A stretch of DNA of 64,000 nt from Actinoplanes campanulatus (GCF_014647795.1 NZ_BMPW01000008.1:62001-126000); one strand, 5' to 3'. Positions 8,724-17,898 are shown, counted from the first letter of the stretch. The notes: generated by a model from the letters alone, not told the origin. Translations and numbers: made by a program.

Positions 8724-9082
8724 TCGTCGCCGTCGATCCGGACAGCACCGTCCCGCCGTACGACCAGATCCGGGAACAGCTGACCACGATGATCCAGGCG
8801 GGGGTGCTGGCCGCCGGGGTGCGCCTGCCATCGATCCGCCAACTGGCAGCCGATCTGGGGCTGGCGCCGAACACGGTCGCCCGGTCCTACCGCGAACTGG
8901 AATCGGCCGGGCTCATCGTCACCCGGGTCGGCCGGGGCACCACGGTGTCGCAGCTCCCCACGCTGCCCGCGGCCGAGCGGCAGCGGCTGCTGCGAGCCGC
9001 CGCCGAGTCCTACCTCGCCACCGCGGCCCGCCTGGGCAGCACCGTCGACGAGGCGATCGCGGCGCTGCGCCCCGGGGCGTGA
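8720..9082 (+). CDS. GntR-family regulator, YtrA type
   Basis: 120 residues. The winged helix-turn-helix covers residues 10-78, with PPYDQIREQL, LPSIRQLAADLGLAPNTVARSYRELE and an IVTRVGRGT wing. The effector domain is very short (about 40 residues), as in the YtrA subgroup. ATG overlaps the previous stop by 4 nt, so the two are translationally coupled. It most likely represses its own operon and perhaps the divergent gene through the palindrome at 7924-7945. Confidence 0.9.
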   Translation: MIVAVDPDSTVPPYDQIREQLTTMIQAGVLAAGVRLPSIRQLAADLGLAPNTVARSYRELESAGLIVTRVGRGTTVSQLPTLPAAERQRLLRAAAESYLATAARLGSTVDEAIAALRPGA

Positions 9083-9211
9083 TGCCGCGTGAGCGCAATC
9101 CTGAACCGGCTCCGGCGAAGGCGTCCTGGTTGACCGGCTGCTTCGTTCCCTTGGCGGCGATGTCCATGCGCACCGTCGCGCGGCCTTCCCGGGCACGTGG
9201 CCGACGGACCG

Positions 9212-9217
9212 TATATT
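9212..9217 (+). promoter_or_regulatory. -10 box for a leaderless transcript
   Basis: TATATT lies 7 nt upstream of the ATG at 9225, with no Shine-Dalgarno between them. This places the predicted transcription start at or next to the start codon. No convincing -35 element is seen. Confidence 0.6.
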
Positions 9218-9224
9218 GGCGGCC

Positions 9225-10181
9225 ATGACGCTACTCGACACCGCTGATCGGGACCGGTCGCGGCAGCCCGCCCCACCACTGCGGGGTGGCCTCGGTCGAT
9301 GGGTTGCCGGGTTCGGCGGGCGGGCGTTCCTGGTCGCGGCCCTCGCGGCCGTGCTCGGCGGGCTGAGCGGGATCGCGCTCGGCTCCTGGCTGGCATGGCG
9401 GGACGTGGACCCGATGGCGCCGGACCGGGCCACGACGCTCCAGCTCGCGCCCACCGTCCTGCCGGGCGCATTCGACGACCGGGTCGACTACTACGGGCGG
9501 CACACCTTCTGGAATCCGTACAGCAAGAACACCCTGCACGGCGGCACCGGGGTACGGGTGGGCCGGGCCCACGTGACCGGCGCCGTGCCCGCGCAAGCCG
9601 GCCCCGAGGAGGTCGCCGCCGCCGTCACCCGGCAGATGCGCGCGGGCGGCTGGCAGGACGTGCACAGCACGATTCAGAACTCGCCGTTGGCGACCGTCGA
9701 GGTGACCGGCACCCGCGGCGGGTACCTCGCCGCCGTGCAGTTCACCCGGGCCGACGAGGCCAATCCGGCCACCCTGGGGTTCGACCTGATGTGGGCCGAG
9801 CCGCCCAGCCAGCCGCGCTACGCCGTCGCCGGTGGTCTGGCCGGCGCGCTGCTCGGCGCGCTGCTCGGGTTCTTCACCTCGCGGCGATGGCGGAGGCACA
9901 GCCGGAGGATGCAGCGGGCGTACGTGAGTCTCTGTTCCGTCACGCTGCTGATGCTCACCCCCGCCTGCCTGGGCAACATCCCCACCGCGGCCGGCTCCCT
10001 GATGGCCAACACCCACCGCAACGGACCGGGCCCCTCGGTGTACTGGGGCGGTTTCGTAATCTACGGGGCGGAGCCGCTCGCCATCCTGTCCGTGCTGCCG
10101 ATCCTGGCGATCATCATCGGCTGCTTCCTGCCTCCCATCACCACCGCCCGCCGAGAGGCGGAGACCACCCGACCAACCTGA
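9225..10181 (+). CDS. Hypothetical membrane protein
   Basis: 318 residues. ATG at 9225 is chosen because a -10 box sits 7 nt before it; an in-frame TTG at 9216 overlaps that box. The layout is a cytosolic N-terminus, a transmembrane helix (FLVAALAAVLGGLSGIALGSWLAW), an extracellular alpha/beta domain of about 140 residues, a second helix with a Gly-Ala repeat pattern, then two more helices at the C-terminus. The extracellular part contains YYGRHTFWNPYSK and a region resembling other actinobacterial unknowns. No function can be assigned. Confidence 0.75.
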   Translation: MTLLDTADRDRSRQPAPPLRGGLGRWVAGFGGRAFLVAALAAVLGGLSGIALGSWLAWRDVDPMAPDRATTLQLAPTVLPGAFDDRVDYYGRHTFWNPYSKNTLHGGTGVRVGRAHVTGAVPAQAGPEEVAAAVTRQMRAGGWQDVHSTIQNSPLATVEVTGTRGGYLAAVQFTRADEANPATLGFDLMWAEPPSQPRYAVAGGLAGALLGALLGFFTSRRWRRHSRRMQRAYVSLCSVTLLMLTPACLGNIPTAAGSLMANTHRNGPGPSVYWGGFVIYGAEPLAILSVLPILAIIIGCFLPPITTARREAETTRPT

Positions 10182-10214
10182 TCGGCTGCAGACCGGCGCC
10201 CATCCCGAGACGGC

Positions 10215-11336
10215 CTAAGCCTGGGCGAATGTCTGGATGAAGTAGTGGAGGGTCGCCGGGGCGCCGGCATTGGGCTGGCCGGCTGGGACGAAGCCTTTGC
10301 CGACGGCCACCCCGACACCGGTGGTGCGATAGGCGCAGTTTCGCATCGTGGCGTTGTGGCCCGGACTGTTCCGCCAATAGTCGAGCGCGTAGTTGACCTC
10401 GGGCGCGGGTGCGCTGCCGGTGTAATAGCGGACGTAGGCGTTCTCGGTGCCGACCCGGCCGACTTCCCGGGAGATCCGGGTGGCGGCGTCGCTGCCATCG
10501 GAGCCGACGTGGCCCTGCTTGTTGGGATCGCCCTTCTCCCACAGGCCGGGCGGCCCGGGATGCTGGGACAGGTCGTCGGCGTGCCTGCGGGCCACGCCGA
10601 CCAGCTGCGGATCGACCTGTAGCGTCGTGCCGCACGACTCGCGGTGGATGACGTTGACCTGGTCCAGGATTTGCTTTTCTGCCGGGCTCAGCGGCGCCGA
10701 CCCGTCCGGAACGATTCCCTTGTGCGGCAGCACGAAGTTGTATCCCATCGGCTCGTGCAAACCGCTGGCCGGACAACGCTGATTCTGGCGATAGTAGGTG
10801 CCATCACGACCGGAGAAGAACATGCCATTGCACTTGCCACAGAAACGCCAGTCAGGCTGTGCGGTCGCCGACCCCGGCACATCATGGGGCAGCACGAAGT
10901 TGAATCCCATCGGCTCGTGCAAACCGCTAGCCGGACAACGCTGATTCTGGCGATAGTAGGTGCCATCACGACCGGAGAAGAACATGCCATTGCACTTGCC
11001 ACAGAAACGCCAGTCAGGCTGTGCGGTCGCCGACCCCGGCACATCATGGGGCAGCACGAAGTTGAATCCCATCGGCTCGTGCAAACCGCTAGCCGGACAA
11101 CGCTGATTCTGGCGGTAATAGGTGCCATCACGACCGGAAAAGAACATGCCATTGCACTTGCCACAGAAACGCCAGTCGGGCTGTCCCTGTTGCTGAAGCT
11201 CCCAGAATCCTAGCGCTTTTTCGGTGTTTTCCACGGCGAGCCCGGCCAGGGCCGCGGTGGCGCCCAAGCCGGCGATGACGAGGCCGCGTCGCGTCAGCGA
11301 CATGCCGGCACTGGCGAGTTGTCGGGCGTGTTCCAT
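10215..11336 (-). CDS. Secreted CAP-domain protein with three Cys-rich repeats
   Basis: ATG at 11336 is preceded by GAGG at 5 nt; longer in-frame starts lack this. A Tat-like signal (TRRGLVIAGLG...) covers about residues 17-45. Three 54-residue repeats follow, each with WRFCGKCNGMFF, YYRQNQRCPASG and HEPMG, giving CxxC plus a third Cys that could bind metal or form disulfides. The C-terminal 150 residues are a CAP (SCP-like) domain with NVIHRESCGTTLQVDP and WRNSPGHNATMRNC. CAP proteins are secreted and bind lipids or act as proteases or inhibitors; the function here is unknown. The repeats are almost identical at DNA level, a sign of recent duplication. Confidence 0.85.
   Translation of the reverse strand: MEHARQLASAGMSLTRRGLVIAGLGATAALAGLAVENTEKALGFWELQQQGQPDWRFCGKCNGMFFSGRDGTYYRQNQRCPASGLHEPMGFNFVLPHDVPGSATAQPDWRFCGKCNGMFFSGRDGTYYRQNQRCPASGLHEPMGFNFVLPHDVPGSATAQPDWRFCGKCNGMFFSGRDGTYYRQNQRCPASGLHEPMGYNFVLPHKGIVPDGSAPLSPAEKQILDQVNVIHRESCGTTLQVDPQLVGVARRHADDLSQHPGPPGLWEKGDPNKQGHVGSDGSDAATRISREVGRVGTENAYVRYYTGSAPAPEVNYALDYWRNSPGHNATMRNCAYRTTGVGVAVGKGFVPAGQPNAGAPATLHYFIQTFAQA
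10726..11180. repeat. Three tandem 162-bp coding repeats
   Basis: The block beginning CCATCGGCTCGTGCAAACCG recurs at 10745, 10907 and 11069, exactly 162 bp apart, with only a few substitutions between copies. The unit keeps the reading frame (54 codons) in the CAP-domain gene. The N-terminal copy differs slightly at its start and the C-terminal copy at its end, as expected for unequal crossing-over. Confidence 0.9.
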
Positions 11337-11504
11337 CTTCGCCTCGATTCCATGCTGTTGCCGTTTCAGCATCCCATAGCGGGACGCCGGAAAAGCAGCA
11401 GTCATCCTAACGAGAGCCGGCCCGGAGGAAAGCTGCCGAGCTTCTTCGGGCATGGACGTGACCTTCGAGAAACGCCTCTCTCCTGCATGCGCCTATGGGC
11501 GGTG

Positions 11505-11867
11505 TCAGCCCTCGCGCCAGTCGTCGGACGTGAGGTGCGAGCCGGCCTGAGGGCCCATCAGCAGCATGCCGCCGTCGATGACCCAGGAGGCGCCGGTGAC
11601 ATAGCCGGCTTCGGGTGAGGCGAGCATGGCGATCACCGCAGCTACCTCGTTGGCGTCGCCGGGCCGGCCGGCCGGGATGCCGGGGCGGGTCACCGTGTGC
11701 GGGTCGACGTCCTCGTTGCCGGTCATCGCCGTGGCGATCTCGCCGGGGGCGACCGCGTTCATGGTGATCCCGGCGGCCGCCAGTTCCTGGGCCAGCACCT
11801 TGGTGAGCAGGCCCAGCCCGCCCTTGGCCGCTGCCCGTGTCCACCTGCCCGATTTCCGGCCGCTCAC
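11505..11867 (-). pseudogene. Short-chain dehydrogenase/reductase remnant (C-terminal half)
   Basis: The 120-residue frame matches only the second half of a classical SDR: AAKGGLGLLTK after the catalytic Tyr position, the LAQELAAAGITMNAVAPG segment and the C-terminal motif GYVTGASWVIDGGM. The Rossmann N-terminal half with TGxxxGIG and the catalytic Tyr is absent; the residues before the Lys (MSGRKSGRWTR) look unrelated. DNA upstream to 11970 does not restore it in any frame I can see. It is most likely a truncated pseudogene. Confidence 0.75.
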
Positions 11868-11970
11868 CTGGCGTGACGTCGATCCCGCCGCCCGGTGTGC
11901 GCCGGCTGCTATCGACTCGACCGGCTTGAGTACCTATCTCGGGCGCGAGCCCGCGGCCGGCCCGGCAAGA

Positions 11971-12804
11971 TCACTCGGCATCCCATTCGTCGCCGTCTTC
12001 GCCCCACTCGTCGTCTTCGTCGCGGTCCGGGTCCGCGGCGTAGGCGGCCAGCCGGCCGCGGGCCTGCACCGCCAGTTGCTCGACCGTCAGGGGGCCGATG
12101 CGGTCGGGGTTGGCTCGCATCCAGGTCAGCGAGTGCGGATCGGGTACGGCGGCGCACCGGAACGTGGCATTCTCCAGCAGGTCGGCGTCGAGCCGTACGC
12201 CGGTCATGTGCTGCATGAGGGCGAGCGTTCGCGCCTGCCAGGCCTCGTCGTACTGCCAGCGTGGGTCGGCGGGGTCGTACTCCTCGGTGCTGAGGTCGAA
12301 GCCGAGCGCCTCCAGGACCGGCACCAACCGGTCCGGGTCGCTGCCTTCGCGCCATCCGGCCCCGCCTGACGGATCGAAGGTCAACAGGGTCTCGCCGTCG
12401 CGCGCCCACCGCAGGACCGGGTCGGTGTTCTCGTTGAAGTAGAACGACACCAGTTCGCCGCTAGCGGACAGCAGCCGGGCGGATTCCTCGGTGGAGCACC
12501 GGAAGCCGTTCGGCTCGGTGATCAACGTCCAGCCGCCGACGTCGCAGGCGGCGATGAAGTCGAGCCCGCTGTCCAGGTCCGCGTAGAACGCCCCGTCCTC
12601 GCCGATGGGATCCGGATAGCCGACCTGATCGGCGGCCCTCTCGAGCCGGTGCGCGCCGGTGATGTCGACGGCCTCGCTGCCGTCGAACGCGGCGATCACC
12701 TGGTCCGGTGTGAGACCGCGGACCAGGGTGACGCAGAAGTTGAGGCCAAACGGGCAGTCCTCGCCGAACCAGAGGTAGTCGTCAACTGATGCCGTCACCG
12801 TCAC
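11971..12804 (-). CDS. DUF6461-like hypothetical protein
   Basis: GTG at 12804 is the probable start, with a CATGAT -10-like box 6 nt upstream suggesting leaderless transcription; the frame is open further upstream without support. The 277-residue protein opens with YLWFGEDCPFGLNFCVTLVRGL and has a central GGWTLITEPNGFRCSTEE segment, both typical of the DUF6461 group found in actinobacteria. The C-terminus ends in an Asp/Glu-rich tail. It is soluble and acidic, without catalytic motifs I recognise. Confidence 0.75.
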   Translation of the reverse strand: MTVTASVDDYLWFGEDCPFGLNFCVTLVRGLTPDQVIAAFDGSEAVDITGAHRLERAADQVGYPDPIGEDGAFYADLDSGLDFIAACDVGGWTLITEPNGFRCSTEESARLLSASGELVSFYFNENTDPVLRWARDGETLLTFDPSGGAGWREGSDPDRLVPVLEALGFDLSTEEYDPADPRWQYDEAWQARTLALMQHMTGVRLDADLLENATFRCAAVPDPHSLTWMRANPDRIGPLTVEQLAVQARGRLAAYAADPDRDEDDEWGEDGDEWDAE

Positions 12805-13010
12805 GAGACGATCATGCCGGATCCCCCCCGTCCAGTCGCGCGCCCGGGTGGTGCCGGGATCGATCACGGCGGGCCTGCCCACTTTCGCGGCCGGCGGCAT
12901 CGGCCCCGAGGGTAACGGCACCTTCGCTGATGATCAGGAATCGAGAAGCCGCCGGCGCATGCCGGAACCTAGCGTTGCGGGTACAGCGATTCCCGCCCAG
13001 GAGGTTCACG

Positions 13011-13220
13011 ATGCAGAAGCGAGTCCGGCAAGTCCATCGGTGGACATCGATTGTCTTCACGGCCACGGTTGTCGTTACGTTCATCGTTCTCGCCCAGGAG
13101 GACCCGCTCGTCTGGGTTTCCTACACACCACTGCCACCGCTCGCGCTACTGCTGTTTACCGGCCTGTACCTGTTCGTCCTGCCGTACACCCGACGCCGCG
13201 CCGCCGGCCGCCCGGAGTGA
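13011..13220 (+). CDS. Small two-helix membrane protein
   Basis: ATG at 13011 has a strong AGGAGG 6 nt upstream. The 69-residue product begins MQKRVRQVHRWTSIVFTATV and holds two transmembrane helices (about 12-28 and 41-58) followed by a basic tail. RQVHRWTSI resembles the first helix of PepSY-associated membrane proteins, but the protein is far too short for that family. The function is unknown. Confidence 0.75.
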   Translation: MQKRVRQVHRWTSIVFTATVVVTFIVLAQEDPLVWVSYTPLPPLALLLFTGLYLFVLPYTRRRAAGRPE

Positions 13221-13261
13221 CCGGCGGTCCGGACTGATGGCCGCTCCCAGTTCGGAGCCGA

Positions 13262-13753
13262 TCAGCCCGCTGCGTCGCGGACGTCCTGTCCGTACTCGAC
13301 GAAGTTCTTGAAATCCTGCATGTGCTGCAGCGACTGCTTGCGGAAGGCGCCAGGCATGACGAGCCCCACCAGCCGCATCAGCAGGCCGGTGAACCGGTAC
13401 TCGTTTTCACTCTCCCAGAGCGTCCGCTGCGGGCCGGTTTCGGTCAGCCGATCGCGCGAAACACTCCACATGCCCTCGCCGACGATCTCGCGGTCGAAAT
13501 GAACGACGGCTTCGCTGGGGATCCCGTGCAGGTCTGCCGGCTCCCGGCGGGTGATGGTCTCGGTGCACTCCATCCTCTGCTTACCCATCTGCATCACGAC
13601 GCGCGACGTGGCGCCGAGCTGCCCGTGTGTGCCACTGACCGGCTCGTGCAGCACCAAGCCCCGCAGCCACTTCGGAAGATGCGCGGGGTCCGCCAGCAGC
13701 TGGGCCACCTGCTCCCTCGGCAGGGCGATCTCGATGGAGACGGTGTACTTCAT
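13262..13753 (-). CDS. SRPBCC-family protein
   Basis: 163 residues, ATG at 13753 with GGGAG about 9 nt upstream. The start MKYTVSIEIALPREQVAQLLADP and the following strand-helix pattern fit the START/Bet v1-like polyketide cyclase/dehydrase superfamily, which forms a hydrophobic ligand pocket. A C-terminal helix has GAFRKQSLQHMQDFKNFVE, as in many SRPBCC members. The ligand and process are unknown. It converges with the small membrane protein at 13011. Confidence 0.8.
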   Translation of the reverse strand: MKYTVSIEIALPREQVAQLLADPAHLPKWLRGLVLHEPVSGTHGQLGATSRVVMQMGKQRMECTETITRREPADLHGIPSEAVVHFDREIVGEGMWSVSRDRLTETGPQRTLWESENEYRFTGLLMRLVGLVMPGAFRKQSLQHMQDFKNFVEYGQDVRDAAG

Positions 13754-14277
13754 GGTGGCGCGCTCCCGGTTCTTGAGGGCGGTCCCGTATGCCAGCCCGC
13801 GGCTCCAAGTCTCTTTCACGGCCGGGCCTGTCCCGTGGCAACAGCCTGGAAGCTTCGTCGCCGGCGCCTTCGGCCCGCGAGGTGGGCGTACCGCGCGGCC
13901 CGTATGGGCCGAAGTCATCGCCCGCGCCACCGCCTGACCTGAGTTCACGGAACCCGGCCATGCCGTGAGCGCTAACAATTCGGCCGACGGCGGCGGCAGT
14001 GCCGGTGCGCAGGTCACGGCGCGCTTCAAGCGATGATCCACGCCACCATGACTGCCACCAGGCTTGATGCGCGCAATAACACTCTTCTCGAGAGTTTCTT
14101 CGGCCACCTCCATTCCGGTGCCGCCGGTCATTTGTTTTCGGCATATTGACGAACCGCAACGCCGAGGTAACAATTCACTCCACCGGAGAGCGCTCTCTGA
14201 CCGGTGCCGCATGACACCCCGCCCCGCCGTACGTCTGTCCTCACGGACGCGCGGCAACCCGTCCGACAGGCAGGTCC
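13754..14277. other. Intergenic region with a LacI-type palindrome
   Basis: 524 bp between divergent genes. I see no convincing coding sequence: open frames here lack start signals and recognisable products. It holds an AT-richer patch near 14080-14180 (promoter of the secreted beta-helix gene), a small inverted repeat ACTCT-TCTCG-AGAGT near 14090, and the palindrome listed separately at 14186. Confidence 0.5.
14186..14197. promoter_or_regulatory. LacI-family-type operator palindrome
   Basis: GAGAGCGCTCTC is a perfect 12-bp palindrome with the central CG typical of LacI-family operators, such as those of actinobacterial cellulose and sugar repressors. It lies 81 bp upstream of the secreted discoidin/beta-helix gene at 14278, where it could block its promoter. 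Confidence 0.55.
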
Positions 14278-16506
14278 ATGACACCCCCGACACTGACTTC
14301 CCCACCGCCGCAGACACTCCGCCGCCGTGGGCGGGTCGTGCTGAGCACCGTCCTCGCCGCGACCCTCGGCATCACCGTCGTCTCGGTCGCCACCAACGCC
14401 AGTGCCGCGGACGCCCTGATCTCGCAGGGCAAGCCGGCCACCGCCTCGTCCGTCGAGAACGCCACCTTCCCCGCGTCCGCCGCGGTCGACGGCAACACCG
14501 GCACCCGCTGGTCCAGCACGTTCGCCGACCCGCAGTGGCTGCAGGTCGACCTGGGCAGCACCCAGTCGATCAGCCAGGTCGTGCTGAACTGGGAAGCGGC
14601 CTACGCCTCGGCCTTCACCATCCAGACGTCGGCGAACGGCAGCACCTGGACGAACATCAGCCCGGTCACGGTCGGCCAGAACGGCCTGCAGACCCTGAAC
14701 GTCACCGGTAGCGGCCGGTACGTGCGGATGAACGGCACCACCCGCGCCACCCCGTACGGCTATTCGCTCTGGGAGTTCCAGGTCTTCGGCGGAGGCGGAA
14801 CCGACCCGTCGCTGCCCACCTCGGACACCCCCGACCTGGGCCCCAACGTGCGGATCTTCGAGCCGTCCACACCGGCGTCGACCATCCAGTCGGCGGTGGA
14901 CCAGGCGTTCAACGCGCAGCTGCGCAGCCCGACCGCGCAGTTCGGGGCACAGCGTCACGTGTTCCTGTTCAAGCCCGGCACGTACGGGCGGGTGTGGGCC
15001 AACGTCGGGTTCTACACCACGCTGGCCGGTCTCGGTCTCAACCCCGACGACGTGACGATCAACGGCGCGGTCAACGTCGACTCCGGCTGGAACTACGGCG
15101 ACGAGTCCAACGCGACGCAGAACTTCTGGCGCAGCATGGAGAACCTGTCGATCGTGCCCGAGGGCGGCACCAACCGGTGGGCGGTCTCCCAGGCCGCCCC
15201 GATGCGCCGGGTGCACATCAAGGGCAACCTGACGCTGGCGCCGTCGAACCAGGACAACGGGCAGGGCTACTCCAGCGGCGGTTACCTGGCCGACTCGGTG
15301 GTCGACGGCGTCGTCTCCTCCGGTTCCCAGCAGCAGTGGTACACCCGGGACACCCGGATCGGGCGCTGGGACGGCGGCGTCTGGAACATGGTGTACTCCG
15401 GCGTCCAGGGCGCGCCGGCGAACGCGTTCCCGAACCCGCCGCACACCACCCTGGCGACCACGCCGGTGACGCGGGAGAAGCCTTTCCTGTACGTCGACAG
15501 CGCCGGTCTCTACCGTGTCTTCGTGCCCGCTCTGCGGCGTAACTCCGCGGGCGCCAACTGGCCGAACACGGCCGGCACGTCGATTCCGATGCGGGAGTTC
15601 TACGTCGCCAAGCCCGGTGACAGCGCCGCTCGGATCAACTCGGCTCTGGCCCAGGGCCTGAACCTGTTCTTCACCCCGGGCACGTACACCCTCAACGACA
15701 CCATCCGGGTCACCCGCGCCAACACCGTGGTCACCGGCATCGGCTTCCCGACCCTGATCCCGACCGGCGGGGTCGAGGCGCTGAACATCGCCGACGTCGA
15801 CGGGATCAAGGTCAGCGGTTTGACCTTCGATGCGGGTACGACCAACAGCCCCACCCTGATGAGCGTCGGGCGCGCCGGCGTACACACCGACCACGCCGCG
15901 AACCCGATCAGCCTGCAGGACGTCTTCTTCCGGATCGGCAGCAGCGTCCAGGGCAAGGCCACCACCACCCTCGCCGTGCACAGCGACGACACGATCATCG
16001 ACCACATCTGGGCCTGGCGGGCCGACCACGGCGGCGCGCCCACCGGCTGGGCGGTCAACACCGGCGACACCGGCCTGCTCGTCAACGGCGACGACGTCCT
16101 GGCCACCGGCCTGTTCGTCGAGCACTACCAGAAGTACGAGGTGATCTGGAACGGCAACCGCGGGCGGACGATCTTCTTCCAGAACGAGAAGCCGTACGAC
16201 GTACCCAACCAGGCCGCCTGGATCGGTCCCCGCGGGAACGGGTACGCCGCCTACAAGGTCGCCGACAGCGTCACCGACCACGAACTCTGGGGCGGCGGCT
16301 CCTACGCCTTCTTCAGCGCCAACCCCAGCGTGCGGGTGGACCGGGCGTTCGAGGTGCCCAACCGGTCGGGTGTCCGGCTCCGCAGTGTCCTGACCGTGTC
16401 GCTCGGTGACGTCGGCACCATCGCCAACGTCGTCAACGACGTCGGTGGCGCCGTCCCCAACCCGGCCGGCAACACCACGCCGCGCAACGTCGTGGCGTAC
16501 CCCTGA
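14278..16506 (+). CDS. Secreted discoidin / right-handed beta-helix protein
   Basis: 742 residues. The signal peptide ends at about residue 43 (ATNASAAD). A discoidin carbohydrate-binding domain (CBM32-like) covers about 50-180, with WSSTFADPQWLQVDLG and a final YSLWEFQVFG. The large C-terminal region begins LGPNVRIFEPSTPASTIQSAV and has repeating strand motifs, including GTYTLNDTIRVTRANTVVTGIG, of a pectate-lyase-like helix. It is probably an extracellular polysaccharide-active enzyme or binder; I cannot name catalytic residues. The LacI-type palindrome upstream supports sugar control. Confidence 0.85.
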   Translation: MTPPTLTSPPPQTLRRRGRVVLSTVLAATLGITVVSVATNASAADALISQGKPATASSVENATFPASAAVDGNTGTRWSSTFADPQWLQVDLGSTQSISQVVLNWEAAYASAFTIQTSANGSTWTNISPVTVGQNGLQTLNVTGSGRYVRMNGTTRATPYGYSLWEFQVFGGGGTDPSLPTSDTPDLGPNVRIFEPSTPASTIQSAVDQAFNAQLRSPTAQFGAQRHVFLFKPGTYGRVWANVGFYTTLAGLGLNPDDVTINGAVNVDSGWNYGDESNATQNFWRSMENLSIVPEGGTNRWAVSQAAPMRRVHIKGNLTLAPSNQDNGQGYSSGGYLADSVVDGVVSSGSQQQWYTRDTRIGRWDGGVWNMVYSGVQGAPANAFPNPPHTTLATTPVTREKPFLYVDSAGLYRVFVPALRRNSAGANWPNTAGTSIPMREFYVAKPGDSAARINSALAQGLNLFFTPGTYTLNDTIRVTRANTVVTGIGFPTLIPTGGVEALNIADVDGIKVSGLTFDAGTTNSPTLMSVGRAGVHTDHAANPISLQDVFFRIGSSVQGKATTTLAVHSDDTIIDHIWAWRADHGGAPTGWAVNTGDTGLLVNGDDVLATGLFVEHYQKYEVIWNGNRGRTIFFQNEKPYDVPNQAAWIGPRGNGYAAYKVADSVTDHELWGGGSYAFFSANPSVRVDRAFEVPNRSGVRLRSVLTVSLGDVGTIANVVNDVGGAVPNPAGNTTPRNVVAYP

Positions 16507-16539
16507 TCCTTGAAGTAACGGCAACACTGATCTGAACCC

Positions 16540-16574
16540 GGCGGCCACCGGTGCGACTCGCACCGGTGGCCGCC
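16540..16574 (+). terminator. Strong hairpin terminator
   Basis: A perfect 16-bp inverted repeat (GGCGGCCACCGGTGCG and its complement) with a 3-nt loop, 33 bp after the stop at 16506. It can also serve the convergent gene ending at 16698. Confidence 0.8.
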
Positions 16575-16697
16575 CCCATCTCGGATCCGGGACACCCGCG
16601 ACGAAAGACATGCCCGAAAGGCGCCGCTCACCTGCCGTGACCAGCGCCGTCAGGTTGGAGAACCGCTTCCGGTCGCCTGACGCACCAGAGAGGTGAC

Positions 16698-17681
16698 TCA
16701 GCGATTCCACGCCCGTGCGTCCGCGACCCGCCGCGCCCGCACCTCTGTGGAGTCCGGCTGCTCGGTTCCCGCCACCCATCGCGCCTCGAACCGGGCCACC
16801 AGCTCCGCCGTCATCTCCTCCTCACTGATCGGCGTCCTCCGCTCCCTGTCCTCGATCGAATACCAGACAGGTTCCGGAAGCCTGTACCGCTGAGCACGCT
16901 TGGCGTCCGCGCAGACGTGAACCACGCGGCGCGCAAGGGCCACCACGTCCACGTCATCGCGGTACAGGGAGGCGTACAACTCGTTCTCCAGCGCGATGGT
17001 CTCCGTCTCCCACGGTTCGGGCGGCGGGTAGGGGTCGCCGTCCTCCTCGTACACGGTCCGCTCCGCCGCCCTGCTCCGCGCCCGCAGGGCGGCGCCACCG
17101 CCGAGCAACGAAAACGGGTAGTTGAAAACCGGCACCGACCACGGCCTGGTCCGGCCGATCCGCGCCACCCCGAGCGCCTTGACCAGCTCGAACATCAGAT
17201 CGCCCGCCTCGCCCTGCGCGTCGGGACGAGCGAGGAGGTCCTGCAACGCTTCCCGGGCCGCGACGAGCCCGGCCGCAGCCGACCACTGCGCCAGCTCGGT
17301 GACCACGTCGGGCACCGTTCGCCCGGCAGGCTTCGGGAACCTGCTCGGCTGATGCTGGAAGACCCGGCACGGCTGCTCCACACCCCACAGATGAGTCAAC
17401 GGCCCCACCCGCCCGGGCACCGCCGCACACATCACCGCGCAGTGATCGTCACTGACGTAGGCGGCCAGCACCGGCTGCCCGGTCACCCCGGCGAGTTCAC
17501 GCGATGGTGCGATCAGATCCGGCGGGTCGTTGAAGCCCTGCGTCTCCAGCATCTGCCAGCCATCGCCGAGCTCTCGCAGCCAGCGGTGCTGGAATCCATA
17601 CCCCTGGGTCGCGTCCTCCGCAGCAAGGAGCCCGGACGGCCGGGCCACGACGATCGTCCCCCAATAGCCGCTCACGCTCAC
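16698..17681 (-). CDS. Hypothetical protein
   Basis: 327 residues from GTG at 17681; no Shine-Dalgarno is visible. The N-terminal half (SVSGYWGTIVVARPSGLL) looks like a soluble alpha/beta domain shared by actinobacterial unknowns. The middle contains ARPDAQGEAGDLMFELVKALG, and the C-terminus is Arg/Glu-rich and helical (TAELVARFEARWVAG). There is no signal peptide, transmembrane helix or known catalytic motif. It is flanked by a terminator and a divergent secreted-protein gene, so it is probably monocistronic. Confidence 0.7.
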   Translation of the reverse strand: MSVSGYWGTIVVARPSGLLAAEDATQGYGFQHRWLRELGDGWQMLETQGFNDPPDLIAPSRELAGVTGQPVLAAYVSDDHCAVMCAAVPGRVGPLTHLWGVEQPCRVFQHQPSRFPKPAGRTVPDVVTELAQWSAAAGLVAAREALQDLLARPDAQGEAGDLMFELVKALGVARIGRTRPWSVPVFNYPFSLLGGGAALRARSRAAERTVYEEDGDPYPPPEPWETETIALENELYASLYRDDVDVVALARRVVHVCADAKRAQRYRLPEPVWYSIEDRERRTPISEEEMTAELVARFEARWVAGTEQPDSTEVRARRVADARAWNR

Positions 17682-17885
17682 ACGCTAAACGATCATCAAT
17701 GTGGCACGGCCTCCGGAACCGCCGGAACACCTGGAACTCTTTCGCGCGTACGACCTCCCCTCCCCAACCATCGCCCCAGGAAGCCGAACGACGTGTGCGG
17801 CAGGCGGATCGGCACGCCCGCCCGGTCGGCCACGTCGATTGCGGAGCATCGTGAAACGGGACAGCGGCGGCCGATCCGCGGTCGT

Positions 17886-17891
17886 TAGCCT
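17886..17891 (+). promoter_or_regulatory. -10 box for a leaderless transcript
   Basis: TAGCCT lies 7 nt upstream of the ATG at 17899, with no Shine-Dalgarno. The same hexamer precedes the lipoprotein start at 7151. Confidence 0.5.
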
Positions 17892-17898
17892 CTCGATC

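Noticed and set aside
14128-16779. 883-codon open frame on the minus strand
   Set aside because: It is antisense to the discoidin/beta-helix gene, has a low-complexity Val/Gly/Arg composition and no domain; it is an artefact of high GC3.
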